A stretch of 64,000 nucleotides of DNA from positions 558,001 through 622,000 of the forward strand of contig NZ_CP027774.1 in NCBI RefSeq assembly GCF_003019815.1, written 5' to 3'. The DNA comes from Variovorax sp. PMC12. GTDB lineage: Bacteria > Pseudomonadota > Gammaproteobacteria > Burkholderiales > Burkholderiaceae_C. Under the pieces are notes generated by a model that was not told where the DNA came from, ran no database searches, and was given only the letters and a program-made list of their open reading frames with translations. Each line of letters starts with the position of its first letter. Positions within the stretch are counted from its first letter, which is position 1. The translations under genes were made by a program, and so were the position numbers. Below are positions 27,147-35,881 of the stretch, piece after piece.

Positions 27147-29198
27147 ATGAATCTCAGCGCGCCTCTCCCCACGCTCACCGCTTCCGTCGATGCTGAGTTG
27201 CTCTCGCGCATGGTGCGGGCCGACCAGCTGGTGATGGTGCGCCGCAGCGTGCTCGCCGCGATTCCGATCAACATCGTGCTGAGCTTCACCGCGACCCTGG
27301 TGGCACTCAACTCCGGCCGCGCGTTCGAGGGGCTGTGCTGGCTGATGCTGTCGCTCGCGGTGAACGGGCTGCGCAGCTATGTCAGCCGCTGGCCGTTCGC
27401 GCTGTCGCGCGGCGTGCTGCTGGACGGCAGCGTGGCGACCTCGCCCAAGGGGCGACCTGTCGAATGGCACCTGCGGCTGGCCGCGGTGCTGGCCGGGGTC
27501 TCGGGCCTGGTCTGGGCGCTCATTCCGCTGCTGTGCAACGGCTACTCATCGCCGCAGGCGGTGTTCTATCTGACGGTGGTGTGCGGCATCTGCGCGGGCT
27601 CCGTGACCTACGGCACGGCCTTCGCGTTCGTGCCGATCAGCTTCATCACGCCGGCGTTGCTGTCGGTGGCGGGGTGCCTGGTGTACTGGGGCGGCTTCGA
27701 CAACTTGAGCCTGGCCGCGATGGTGCTGCTGTACCTCGGGGCGCTGGTGCGCAGCGCGGTGCACAGCGAACGCACCTTCCGCGAGGGCAGCCGGCTGCGC
27801 AACGAGGCCACCGCGATGGCGGAGCAGCTGCGCCAGGTGCATGCGCTGTCGATGGACGCGACGCAGCAGCTCTCGTTCCGCGCCTCGCACGACTCGCTGA
27901 CCGGGCTGCTCAACCGCGAAGGCTTCACCGAGGCGGCGACGCTGCACATCGTCTCGTCCCGCGGCCAGCAGCACTGCCTGTTGCTGCTCGACCTGGACGG
28001 CTTCAAGGCGGTCAACGACGCCTTCGGCCACAAGGTCGGCGACCGCGTGCTGCAGGACGTGGCCGGCTGGCTGCAGCGCGAGCTCACCGACCTGCGCGCG
28101 GTGCTGAGCCGCTGGGGCGGCGACGAGTTCGCGGTGCTCTACAGCCTCCAGGGCACCCGCCAGGCGCCCGCCGCCATCGCGCAGGCGCTGATCCGCTCGA
28201 TATCGTTCGCCACCGCGCACTACGGCGGCCACCTGGGCGTGAGCATCGGCATCTCGGTGTCGGGCGACGCCGAAATCGCCGACATGATCAGCTTTGCCGA
28301 CGAGGCGCTCTACGAGGCCAAGCGCACCGGGCGCAACCGCTACCAGTTCTTCGACGCCCCCCTCAACCTGCGGCTGGGCACGCGCAGGGACGTGGAGCGC
28401 GACCTGCTCAACGCCATCGAAGCGCGCGCCATCGGCGTGTGGTACCAGCCGATCATGGGCTGCGACGGCAAGCACATCCACAGCCTGGAGGCGCTGATGC
28501 GCTGGCACCATCCGCGCCACGGCCACATCGCGCCGGAGGAAGTGATCTTCGCCGCCGCCAACACCGGCGTCGCGGAGCCGCTGCTGCGCCACCTGGTCGA
28601 CGAGGTCTGCCGGGCGATGCGCCAGCTCGAGGCCTCGGGCTCGGTGCTGGCGAACGTGCCGATCGCCATCAACGTGTCGCCGCGCGAGATGGCGCAGCTC
28701 GCGGTCGACGACATCGTGCTCGGCATGCTGAAGACGCGCGGCATCGCGCCGACACGGCTGCAGATCGAGATCACCGAAGAGGTGGCGCTCGACACCCACG
28801 CGACGCGCAGCCGCCTCAGCGCCCTGTCGGCCGCCGGCGTGGCGATCGTGGTGGACGACTTCGGCGTGGGCTATTCATCGCTGGCATCGCTGCGCAGCGA
28901 ATACGTGCGGCAGGTCAAGATCGACCGCAGCTTCATCCTGGGGCTGGCGGCGTCGCCGGGCAACGTGGTGCTGGTCGATTCCATCGTGCAGCTGGGCCGC
29001 TCGCTGAACATCCAGGTCGTGGCCGAGGGCGTGGAAACGCAGGAAGAACTCGATGTCCTGCGCACGCTGGGCTGCACGCTGGTGCAGGGCTACCACCTGG
29101 CACGGCCGGCGCCCCTGCCCAACATGACGGCGTGGGCCGAGGCCCGGACCAGGGCGGCCGCGGTGATCTCCCCCATGTCGGGCGCCAGGCCGGCCTGA
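27147..29198 (+). CDS. Membrane GGDEF-EAL cyclic-di-GMP enzyme
   Basis: A 683-residue protein. The N-terminal 210 residues hold several membrane segments of no recognised sensor family. A GGDEF domain follows with an intact RWGGDEFAVLY active site, then an EAL domain with LEALMRWHHP, INVSPREMA, DDFGVGYSSLASL, VKIDRSFI and AEGVET. Both catalytic motifs appear preserved, so it may both make and degrade c-di-GMP, or switch between the two. The membrane part would sense an envelope or membrane signal. It is monocistronic, ending 26 bp before the convergent M20 gene. Confidence 0.92.
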   Translation: MNLSAPLPTLTASVDAELLSRMVRADQLVMVRRSVLAAIPINIVLSFTATLVALNSGRAFEGLCWLMLSLAVNGLRSYVSRWPFALSRGVLLDGSVATSPKGRPVEWHLRLAAVLAGVSGLVWALIPLLCNGYSSPQAVFYLTVVCGICAGSVTYGTAFAFVPISFITPALLSVAGCLVYWGGFDNLSLAAMVLLYLGALVRSAVHSERTFREGSRLRNEATAMAEQLRQVHALSMDATQQLSFRASHDSLTGLLNREGFTEAATLHIVSSRGQQHCLLLLDLDGFKAVNDAFGHKVGDRVLQDVAGWLQRELTDLRAVLSRWGGDEFAVLYSLQGTRQAPAAIAQALIRSISFATAHYGGHLGVSIGISVSGDAEIADMISFADEALYEAKRTGRNRYQFFDAPLNLRLGTRRDVERDLLNAIEARAIGVWYQPIMGCDGKHIHSLEALMRWHHPRHGHIAPEEVIFAAANTGVAEPLLRHLVDEVCRAMRQLEASGSVLANVPIAINVSPREMAQLAVDDIVLGMLKTRGIAPTRLQIEITEEVALDTHATRSRLSALSAAGVAIVVDDFGVGYSSLASLRSEYVRQVKIDRSFILGLAASPGNVVLVDSIVQLGRSLNIQVVAEGVETQEELDVLRTLGCTLVQGYHLARPAPLPNMTAWAEARTRAAAVISPMSGARPA

Positions 29199-29224
29199 GC
29201 AGGCAGGCCGCGCGCCCGGAGCGC

Positions 29225-30451
29225 TCAGGCCAGCAGGTCGCTGAGCGTGCGTGCGATCACCTTGGTGGCGCGGCGCAGGTCTTCGAGCACCACGCGCTCG
29301 TCGCTGCGCTTGGCGTGCGACTCGAGCACGGTGCGCGGCCCGGCCCCGTAGATCACGCCCGGAATGCCGGCCTCGACGTACAGGCGCACGTCGGTGTACA
29401 GCGGCGTACCCATGGCCTTGATCGGCTCGCCGAACACGTCCTGGCCGTGCTTCTGGATGGCGTCGACCAGCGGCTTGTTGCCGGCCAGCGGCTTCATCGA
29501 GTTGGCCAGCAGCAGTCGCTTGATCTCGACCGTGATGCCGGCGCTCTCGGCCGCGGCATCGGCGATCACCTTGCGGATGGTGGCTTCGACCTCGGCCGGG
29601 TTCTCCTCGGGGATCATGCGGCGGTCGAGCTTGAACACCACCTTGCCGGGCACGACGTTGGTGTTGGTGCCGCCTTCGATGCGGCCTACGTTCAGGTACG
29701 GGTGCGTGATGCCCTCGACCTTCGACGTGACCTGCTGGTAGAGCGTGTTCTGCGCATACAGCGCGTTGAGGATCTTCACCGCGCCCTGCAGCGCGTCGAT
29801 GCCGGTGGCCGGCACGGCGGCGTGGGCCATCTTGCCGTGCACCGTCACTTCCATCTGCAGGCAGCCGTTGTGGGCGGTGACCACCTCGTAGCTGAAGCCG
29901 GCCGCGATCATCAGGTCGGGCTTGGTCAGGCCCTTGTCGAGCAGCCAGCCCGGGCCGAGGATGCCGCCGAATTCCTCGTCGTAGGTGAAGTGCAGCTCGA
30001 CGCTGCCCTTGGCGGGCCTGGCGACGGCTTCGAGCGCGCGCAGCGCGAAGGTGAAGCTCGCGAAATCGCTCTTGCTGACGGCGGCGGCGCGGCCGTAGAG
30101 GCTGCCGTCGACGATCTCGCCGCCGTACGGGTCGTGCGTCCAGCCTTCGCCCGGGGGCACCACGTCGCCGTGGGCATTGAGCGCGACCGTCAGGCCGTCG
30201 TTGCCGTACTTGCGGCGCACGATCAGGTTGGTGATCGATTCGAGGCCGTAGTCCTTCACGTCCTGCGCGGGCACGGCGTGCTTCTCGGCGTCGAGGCCGA
30301 AGTCCTTCAGCAGCTCGGCGGTGCGGTCGGCGTGCGGCGCGTTGTTGCCCGGCGGCGTGTCGGTGGGCACCTGCACCAGTTGCTGCAGGAACTTCACTTC
30401 CTCGTCGAAGTGGGCGTCGATCCAGGCGTCGAGCTTTGCGTAGTCGGTCAT
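29225..30451 (-). CDS. M20-family metallo-amidohydrolase in purine operon
   Basis: A 408-residue protein of the M20/ArgE-DapE family. Metal ligands appear in LNAHGDVVPPG, TYDEEFGG (catalytic Glu pair) and near the C-terminus in ESHAKRSDE; the lid (dimerisation) domain begins near HNGCLQMEVTVHGKMAHA. It is the third gene of puuE - uraD/amidohydrolase - M20, 17 bp after the fusion gene. The locus lacks a recognisable ureidoglycolate lyase, so this enzyme may act on a ureido intermediate such as ureidoglycolate. That role is inference; it could also be a generic acyl- or carbamoyl-amino-acid hydrolase. Confidence 0.8.
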   Translation of the reverse strand: MTDYAKLDAWIDAHFDEEVKFLQQLVQVPTDTPPGNNAPHADRTAELLKDFGLDAEKHAVPAQDVKDYGLESITNLIVRRKYGNDGLTVALNAHGDVVPPGEGWTHDPYGGEIVDGSLYGRAAAVSKSDFASFTFALRALEAVARPAKGSVELHFTYDEEFGGILGPGWLLDKGLTKPDLMIAAGFSYEVVTAHNGCLQMEVTVHGKMAHAAVPATGIDALQGAVKILNALYAQNTLYQQVTSKVEGITHPYLNVGRIEGGTNTNVVPGKVVFKLDRRMIPEENPAEVEATIRKVIADAAAESAGITVEIKRLLLANSMKPLAGNKPLVDAIQKHGQDVFGEPIKAMGTPLYTDVRLYVEAGIPGVIYGAGPRTVLESHAKRSDERVVLEDLRRATKVIARTLSDLLA

Positions 30452-30468
30452 GGTTGTTCTTCTGTGAA

Positions 30469-32247
30469 TCAGTGGGCTTGTTCGGCGGCCAGGTTGTCCA
30501 GCAGCAGCTGGAAGGCTTGCACCGCGAGCTGGATGTCGTCGTTGGTGCTCGATTCGAGCGGGTTGTGGCTGATGCCCGAGTTGATGCCGCGCACGAAGAG
30601 CATGGCCTGCGGCATCACCTCGTGCAGCTTCATGGCGTCGTGGCCGGCGCCGCTGGGCATGCGAAAGAGCGGAATGCCGAGTGCGTCGACCGCCTTTTCC
30701 CAACGCTGCTGCCAGGCCGGCGCGCTGGGGGCGGCGGCGGCGCGCATCGTCTCTTCGAGCTCGAAGCGCACGCCGCGTCGCTCGCAGATGTCTTTCAGCG
30801 CGTTGACCACGTTGGTGGCCAATGCATCGCGCTGTTCGTTGTTGGGCGCGCGCAGGTCGAGGCTGAACTTGCAGCGGCCCGGCACCACGTTGATGGAGCC
30901 GCTCGGCACTTCGAGCATGCCGACGGTGCCGACCGAGTCGCCATCTTTGGCGGCGCGCTGCTCGGTGTAGAGGATCAGCTCGGCCACGGCGGCCGCGGCG
31001 TCTCGGCGGCGGTCCATGGGCGTGGTGCCGGCGTGGCTGGCCATGCCGATGACCTCGCCCACGTAGCGCACGCTGCCGTTGATGGAGGTGACGATGCCCA
31101 GCGGCAGGTCGAGCTCGGTGAGCACCGGGCCCTGTTCGATGTGCACCTCGACGAAGCCGAGGTAGCGCGCCGGGTCGCGCTGGATCTTCGGGATGTCTTC
31201 CTGCTTCAGGCCCGCGTGCTGCATGGCTTCGCGCATGGTGACGCCGTCGGCGTCCTTCTGGTCGAGCCAGCGCGGGTCGAAGTGGCCGATGAGCGCGCCC
31301 GAGCCCAGGAAGGTCGCCTTGTAGCGCTGGCCCTCCTCTTCGGCGAAGCCCACCACCTCGAAGGCGAAGGGCAGGCGCTTGTTCTGCCGCTTGAGTTCGC
31401 GAACGCAGGCGATCGGCACGAAGATGCCGAGGCGGCCGTCGTACTTGCCGCCGTTGCGCACGGTGTCGTAGTGCGAGCCGGTGAGCAGCGTCTTTGCGTC
31501 GGGCGTCGTACCTTCATAGCGGCCCACCACGTTGCCTACGGCATCGATGTGCACCGAATCGAAACCCACGTCGCGCATCAGCGCGCTGATCTGCGCGGCG
31601 CAGGCGCGGTGCGCGTCGGTCAGGTAGGTGACGGTGAGCTGGCCCTTCTCGGCGTAGCCGGGGTCGGTGTGCACCGAGAGCTGCTCCTGCCAGTCCCACA
31701 CGTCGTTGCCGAGCGTGACGTCGGCGGCAAACTTGTCGTTCAGGCGGATCTCGGCGATGCGGTGGATGTTGCGCAGCGCCTCGCCCAGTTCGAACGACGG
31801 GTGGTTGTGCAGCCGGCGCTCGAAGGTCTCGATGATCTCGCGCTTGGCCAGCCCGGTGCCGCGCGGTCCGCGCACGGCCAGGATGAACGGGAAGCCGAAC
31901 TTGGCGTTGTAGTCGGCGTTGAGCTGCTGGATCTTCGCGAACTCCTCGGGCGTGCAGTCGGTCAGGCCGGCCTTGCTCTGCTCGTTGGTCGACTCGGCCG
32001 TCAGCGTCTTGCTGACCATGGCCTTGCCCGCCAGCTCCGGGTGGGCGCGGATCAGGCCGATCTGTTCGTCGGCCGACGATTCGGCCAGCGCGCGCACCAG
32101 CGCATGCTTGAGGTGCGCGAGCGAGCGGAAGGGGCGGGCGGCCAGCGCGCGCTGCGCGATCCAGGGCGAATGCTCGTAGATGCCGTCGAGCAGCGCGACG
32201 GCTGCGGCCGGCACCGCGGCATTGAGTTGGGCGATGGTGAGGCTCAC
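30469..32247 (-). CDS. Fused OHCU decarboxylase and allantoate amidohydrolase
   Basis: A 592-residue bifunctional protein. Residues about 1-170 are 2-oxo-4-hydroxy-4-carboxy-5-ureidoimidazoline decarboxylase (UraD): HPELAG with the catalytic His, STNEQSKAGL and YNAKFGFPF. Residues about 175-592 are a Zn/Mn-dependent M20-type amidohydrolase of the allantoate/carbamoylase group: TGSHYDTVRNGGKYDG, GFAEEEGQRY, EVHIEQGP, SGAGHDA and GISHNPLE. The two steps flank allantoinase in the pathway. The only sensible start is GTG at 32247, overlapping the puuE stop by 4 bp (GTGA), so translation is coupled. The longer ATG start at 32319 would overlap puuE deeply and is rejected. Confidence 0.9.
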   Translation of the reverse strand: MSLTIAQLNAAVPAAAVALLDGIYEHSPWIAQRALAARPFRSLAHLKHALVRALAESSADEQIGLIRAHPELAGKAMVSKTLTAESTNEQSKAGLTDCTPEEFAKIQQLNADYNAKFGFPFILAVRGPRGTGLAKREIIETFERRLHNHPSFELGEALRNIHRIAEIRLNDKFAADVTLGNDVWDWQEQLSVHTDPGYAEKGQLTVTYLTDAHRACAAQISALMRDVGFDSVHIDAVGNVVGRYEGTTPDAKTLLTGSHYDTVRNGGKYDGRLGIFVPIACVRELKRQNKRLPFAFEVVGFAEEEGQRYKATFLGSGALIGHFDPRWLDQKDADGVTMREAMQHAGLKQEDIPKIQRDPARYLGFVEVHIEQGPVLTELDLPLGIVTSINGSVRYVGEVIGMASHAGTTPMDRRRDAAAAVAELILYTEQRAAKDGDSVGTVGMLEVPSGSINVVPGRCKFSLDLRAPNNEQRDALATNVVNALKDICERRGVRFELEETMRAAAAPSAPAWQQRWEKAVDALGIPLFRMPSGAGHDAMKLHEVMPQAMLFVRGINSGISHNPLESSTNDDIQLAVQAFQLLLDNLAAEQAH

Positions 32248-33206
32248 GATGCGGCTCCTGCTTCGAAGGGGTGCGCCTGCTTCCAATGGCGCGCGATGTC
32301 GACGCGGCGGCAGACCCACACCTTGTCGTGCCGTGCGATGTGGTCCAGGAAGCGCTGAAGCGCGGTGATGCGCCCGGGCCGACCGAGCAGGCGGCAGTGC
32401 ATGCCGATGCTCATCATCTTCGGGCTGTTGTCGCCGGCGGGGTCGCCCTCGGCGTAGAGCGCGTCGAAGGTGTCCTTCATGTACTGGAAGAACGGATCGG
32501 CATGCGAGTAGCCCTGCGGCAGCGCGAAGCGCATGTCGTTGCAGTCGAGCGTGTAGGGCACGATGAGCTGCGGCACCACCGTGCCGTCGGTCTTGCGCAC
32601 TTTCATCCAGAAGGGCAGGTCGTCGCCGTAGTAGTCGCTGTCGTACTCGAAGCCGCCGTAGTCGGCCACGAGGCGGCGCGTGCGCGGGCTGTCGCGGCCG
32701 GTGTACCAGCCCAGGGCGCGTTCGCCGGTGAGCTTCTCGATGGCTTCCATGCCCAGGCGCATGTGTTCGCGCTCGGTGGCTTCGTCGAGGTTCTGGTAGT
32801 GGATCCAGCGCCAGCCGTGGCAGGCGATTTCATGGCCCAGTTCCTTGAAGGCGGCCGTCAGCTCCGGGTAGCGCTCGAGCGCCATGCCCACGCCGAACAC
32901 GGTGAGCGGCAGGCCGCGCTTCTCGAACTCGCGCAGGATGCGCCAGACGCCGGCGCGCGAGCCGTATTCGTAGATGCCCTCCATGCTGATGTGCCGGTCG
33001 GGAAAGCTCGCCGGGTTGAACATCTCGGAGAGGAATTGCTCGGAGCCCGCGTCGCCGTGCAGTGTGGCGTTCTCGCCGCCTTCTTCGTAGTTCAGCACGA
33101 ACTGCACCGCGACGCGCGCGCCGCCGGGCCACTGCGCGTGGGGCGGGTTGCGGCCGTAGCCGACGAGGTCGCGGGGGTAGGGCAGGGTGGAGTCGTAGAC
33201 GGTCAT
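32244..33206 (-). CDS. puuE: Allantoinase PuuE (polysaccharide-deacetylase fold)
   Basis: A 320-residue protein with the PuuE pattern: DLVGYGRNPPHAQWPGGARV at the N-terminus, NYEEGGENATLHGD, and the deacetylase-fold segments HEIACHGWRWIHYQ and GWYTGRDSPRTRRLVADYGGF. This cofactor-independent family opens allantoin to allantoate. It is the first structural gene of the leftward operon and lies 7 bp after the GntR gene, so the regulator and puuE probably share a transcript. The following gene supplies both the preceding (UraD) and the next (allantoate) step. Confidence 0.93.
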   Translation of the reverse strand: MTVYDSTLPYPRDLVGYGRNPPHAQWPGGARVAVQFVLNYEEGGENATLHGDAGSEQFLSEMFNPASFPDRHISMEGIYEYGSRAGVWRILREFEKRGLPLTVFGVGMALERYPELTAAFKELGHEIACHGWRWIHYQNLDEATEREHMRLGMEAIEKLTGERALGWYTGRDSPRTRRLVADYGGFEYDSDYYGDDLPFWMKVRKTDGTVVPQLIVPYTLDCNDMRFALPQGYSHADPFFQYMKDTFDALYAEGDPAGDNSPKMMSIGMHCRLLGRPGRITALQRFLDHIARHDKVWVCRRVDIARHWKQAHPFEAGAAS

Positions 33207-33213
33207 AGGCTTT

Positions 33214-33888
33214 TCAGGACAGCGCCAGCGAGATGTCGTTGGTCGGGACCTTGCGGTCGAAGGTCAGGTTGGCCTCGACGTGCTCGAGGTGTTCGGTCAT
33301 GAGGCGCACGGCCCGTTCCTCATCGCGCGAGGCCAGTGCCTTCACGATGTCGGCGTGCTCGTCGTTGGAGTGCTCGGCCGCGCTGGTGCTCTGGTACATC
33401 AGCGTGATGAGGGCGCAGCGCGAGATCAGCTCGCCGAGGATCTGCGCCAGCACTTGGTTGCCCATGAGCTCGGCCATGCGCACGTGGAAGTCGCCGAGCA
33501 GCTCGGTGCGCCCGGAGATGTCTTCGCCCGATACCGCGGATTTCTCGAGCGCCACATGCTCCTTCAGCGCCTTGATCTTGGCGGGCGTGACGGTGCGCAC
33601 GAACTCGCGCGTCATCTCGGCCTCGAGCATGCGGCGCACGGCGAACACCTGCTTGGCTTCGTCGACGGCGGGCGCGGCCACGAAGGCGCCCCGCGCGGGC
33701 TCCAGGCGGATGAGCTTGTTCTGCGACAGCTGGAACAGGGCCTGCCGCACCAGCGTGCGCGACACGCCGAAGTGATCGGCCAGCTTCTGCTCGGCCAGCT
33801 TGGTGCCGGGCTGAAGCCGGTGCTCGACGATGGCCTTGGTGAGCGCATCGACGATCGAACGGGTGGTGGAGGACTCCATGTTTTTCAT
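33214..33888 (-). CDS. GntR-family regulator (FCD domain) of the purine locus
   Basis: About 224 residues from ATG 33888 (MKNMESSTTR); an ATG at 33918 lies inside the operator and is unlikely. The winged helix reads GTKLAEQKLADHFGVSRTLVRQAL, and the FCD domain carries FHVRMAELMGN and EHADIVKAL. It is divergent from uraH, and a TGTATACA palindrome in the gap is repeated exactly in front of puuD. It is therefore the likely repressor of urate catabolism, released by a pathway intermediate (inference). It heads the leftward puuE operon. Confidence 0.9.
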   Translation of the reverse strand: MKNMESSTTRSIVDALTKAIVEHRLQPGTKLAEQKLADHFGVSRTLVRQALFQLSQNKLIRLEPARGAFVAAPAVDEAKQVFAVRRMLEAEMTREFVRTVTPAKIKALKEHVALEKSAVSGEDISGRTELLGDFHVRMAELMGNQVLAQILGELISRCALITLMYQSTSAAEHSNDEHADIVKALASRDEERAVRLMTEHLEHVEANLTFDRKVPTNDISLALS

Positions 33889-33906
33889 GATAGACCCAAA
33901 GCCGCG

Positions 33907-33921
33907 AACTGTATACACTTT
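33907..33921. promoter_or_regulatory. Putative GntR operator between gntR-puuE and uraH
   Basis: AACTGTATACACTTT with a perfect 8-bp palindrome TGTATACA (33910-33917), 19 bp before the regulator start and 60 bp before uraH. The same 15 bp occurs at 35882-35896 upstream of puuD. GTATAC-type palindromes are usual for FCD-type GntR proteins. Confidence 0.7.
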
Positions 33922-33980
33922 TGTCCACCGGAATATCCCGCACCCACCGATCCAACCTTCGGACTTTCAAGGAGCGCCCC

Positions 33981-34331
33981 ATGGGCCTGAGCACTCACGT
34001 ACTGGACACGATGCATGGCGGCCCCGCAGCGGGCATGGAGGTGGTGCTGTACACCACCGACGGCGACGCCGCCACGCTGGTCAAGCGCTTCACGCTGAAT
34101 TCGGACGGCCGCAGCGACGGGCCGCTGTACGACAACAACTCGTTGAAGGCCGGCACTTACCGGCTGGTGTTCGACGTGGCGGGCTACTTCAAGGCCCGCG
34201 GCGTCAAGCTGCCGGAGCCCAATTTCCTGAACAAGGTGTCGCTGGACTTCGGCGTGGCGCACACCGACCAGCACTACCACGTGCCCCTGCTCGTGAGCCC
34301 GTGGAGCTACTCCACGTACCGCGGCTCCTGA
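33981..34331 (+). CDS. uraH: 5-hydroxyisourate hydrolase (transthyretin-like)
   Basis: A 116-residue protein. The start at 33981 follows AAGGAGCGCCCC. It has the family signatures LSTHVLDTMHGGPAAGM at the N-terminus (catalytic His) and the C-terminal tetrapeptide YRGS, plus HYHVPLLVSPWSYSTY. It hydrolyses 5-hydroxyisourate, the product of urate oxidation by PuuD, to OHCU for UraD. It is transcribed divergently from the GntR-puuE operon. A dispersed repeat starts directly after its stop. Confidence 0.95.
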   Translation: MGLSTHVLDTMHGGPAAGMEVVLYTTDGDAATLVKRFTLNSDGRSDGPLYDNNSLKAGTYRLVFDVAGYFKARGVKLPEPNFLNKVSLDFGVAHTDQHYHVPLLVSPWSYSTYRGS

Positions 34332-34430
34332 TGCTCGCCCCCAGGCTCCGCGCACTTCGTGTCGCTTCTCCTACCCCCTACCGGGGGCGGGCCGGCCGCT
34401 TCGGGCGGCCGTGCGCGGCGACCCCCACGC
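34332..34430. repeat. REP-like dispersed repeat, copy D
   Basis: Just after uraH. It contains GCGCACTTCGTGTCGCTTC, a first hairpin ACCCCCTACCGGGGGC, and a second hairpin CGGCCGC-ttcgg-GCGGCCG. The first part recurs in reverse orientation at 63788-63895 next to xdhB. In that copy the second hairpin has a different sequence but is again self-complementary. Confidence 0.65.
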
Positions 34431-34464
34431 GAATGTCCGGCGTTTTCCCCGATCCGACGGATCG

Positions 34465-34962
34465 TCAATCCCCTTGCTGCTGGCCTTCGGTCAAGGTGTC
34501 GAGTTGAAAGCGGCCGCTTTCGTCCCACAGCCAGGTGTCCGTCCATGTGACGGTGCCCAGGCGGGTGGCCGGCGGGAAGGGCGAGGCCTTGAGCACCGTG
34601 CGCTCGATCTCGGCGATCACCTCCGGCGCGTGCTTGGGCGCGCGCAGCCAGCGCATCGAACGCACCTTGCCGCCCGTGTCGAGGTTCACTTCCAGCGTGC
34701 CCACGGCATAGAGCACCGGCGGCAACTGGCCCTTGTAGATGCGCGAGCGGTTGGCGTCGTAGATGTGGCGCGCGGCGTCGCGGCGGTAGTCGCGCGCGCT
34801 GGCCGCGTTCGATGCGCGCGGCACGGGGCCGGAACCCACGTCGCCGCTGGCGCCGCTCAACTGGCCGGGCACCGACCCGGTGGAGCCGCAGCCGGCGAGC
34901 CAGAGGGCCGAAAGAAGGGAGGCTGCGAGCGCGAGGCGTCGGGGCGTAAGCTGGCGATTCAT
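34465..34962 (-). CDS. Hypothetical lipoprotein, TonB C-terminal-like
   Basis: A 165-residue protein from ATG 34962. The signal LALAASLLSALWLAGC has a lipobox Cys at about residue 25. The mature part (YAVGTLEVNLDTGGKVRSMRW, then IERTVLKASPFPP) resembles the C-terminal TonB fold, in which a conserved strand pattern interacts with partner proteins. It is convergent with uraH and divergent from xdhC. No link to purine metabolism can be shown; it may simply be an inserted envelope gene. Confidence 0.65.
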   Translation of the reverse strand: MNRQLTPRRLALAASLLSALWLAGCGSTGSVPGQLSGASGDVGSGPVPRASNAASARDYRRDAARHIYDANRSRIYKGQLPPVLYAVGTLEVNLDTGGKVRSMRWLRAPKHAPEVIAEIERTVLKASPFPPATRLGTVTWTDTWLWDESGRFQLDTLTEGQQQGD

Positions 34963-35018
34963 CGCCGGGTTTATACCGTGACTCTCCACGGGCCGGGCAA
35001 CCGGAGGTATCAATCACC

Positions 35019-35828
35019 ATGAGCGGTGCGGTCGACCAATTGCTGGCGCGTCTTCGCCAGGAAGACGGCGTGCTGGTGCGCGTCGAGTCCACGCAGGGCT
35101 CGGCGCCGCGCGAGGCCGGCACCTGGATGGCGGTGTGGGCCGACGGGCTCACGGCCACCATCGGCGGCGGCCAGCTTGAATTCCAGGCCACGAAAGAAGC
35201 GCGCGAGTTGCTCGCGGGCCTGCGCGCGCCGTTCGAAGGCATCCAGCGCTACCCGCTGGGTCCCAGCCTGGGGCAGTGCTGCGGCGGCGTGATGTTCCTG
35301 TCGTACCGGCGAATCACCGCGGCCGATGCGCCCGTGCTGCAGCGCGAACTGGTCGCGCAGCTCAAGCCCGTGGCGCTGTTCGGCGGCGGGCACGTCGGCG
35401 CCGCCCTGGCGCGCCTGCTGGCCGCACTGCCGTTTTCGGTGCGCTGGATCGACAGCCGCGACGGCGTGTTCCCGGACGAACTCCCCGCGCAGATCGACAC
35501 CGAGCATTCCGAGCCGGTGCAGGACGCCGTGGCAGCGATCGCGCCGGGCAGCCGCGTGCTGATCATGAGCTTCAGCCATGCCGAAGACCTTGACATCGTC
35601 ATCGCCTGCCTCAAGCGCCTGCGCGAGCGCGACGACCTGCCTTACATCGGCCTGATCGGCAGCAAGACCAAGTGGGCCACCTTCAGCCACCGGCTCGAAG
35701 CGCGCGGCTTCACGGCGCAAGAGCTGGCCCGCATCACCTGCCCCATCGGCGTGCCCGGCATCACCGGCAAGGAGCCCGAGGTGATCGCCGTGGCGGTGGC
35801 GGCACAGTTGTTGCAATCGCTGGACTGA
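35019..35828 (+). CDS. xdhC: Xanthine dehydrogenase accessory protein XdhC
   Basis: A 269-residue protein of the XdhC/CoxI family. It has the N-terminal GGGQLEFQA and GQCCGG motifs, the latter with the Cys pair implicated in binding molybdenum cofactor, and a C-terminal Rossmann segment LFGGGHVGAALA. It sulfurates and inserts molybdenum cofactor into XdhB. It is encoded 24 kb from xdhAB, inside the urate locus and upstream of puuD. A 215-bp gap with an operator follows. Confidence 0.93.
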   Translation: MSGAVDQLLARLRQEDGVLVRVESTQGSAPREAGTWMAVWADGLTATIGGGQLEFQATKEARELLAGLRAPFEGIQRYPLGPSLGQCCGGVMFLSYRRITAADAPVLQRELVAQLKPVALFGGGHVGAALARLLAALPFSVRWIDSRDGVFPDELPAQIDTEHSEPVQDAVAAIAPGSRVLIMSFSHAEDLDIVIACLKRLRERDDLPYIGLIGSKTKWATFSHRLEARGFTAQELARITCPIGVPGITGKEPEVIAVAVAAQLLQSLD

Positions 35829-35881
35829 ACAGGGTTTTCCCGGCGGTGGCGCCCCAAAAAAAGCATCCCGCCCTTTGCCAA

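Noticed and set aside
27335..30970. A 1211-codon plus-strand open frame
   Set aside because: It runs across the GGDEF-EAL gene in another frame and then antisense to the M20 and fusion genes; it is Arg/Ala/Gly-rich nonsense caused by high GC.
32248..32319. ATG start at 32319 for the UraD fusion
   Set aside because: It would overlap puuE by 76 bp and add Arg-rich residues not seen in UraD; the GTG at 32247 overlaps the stop neatly.
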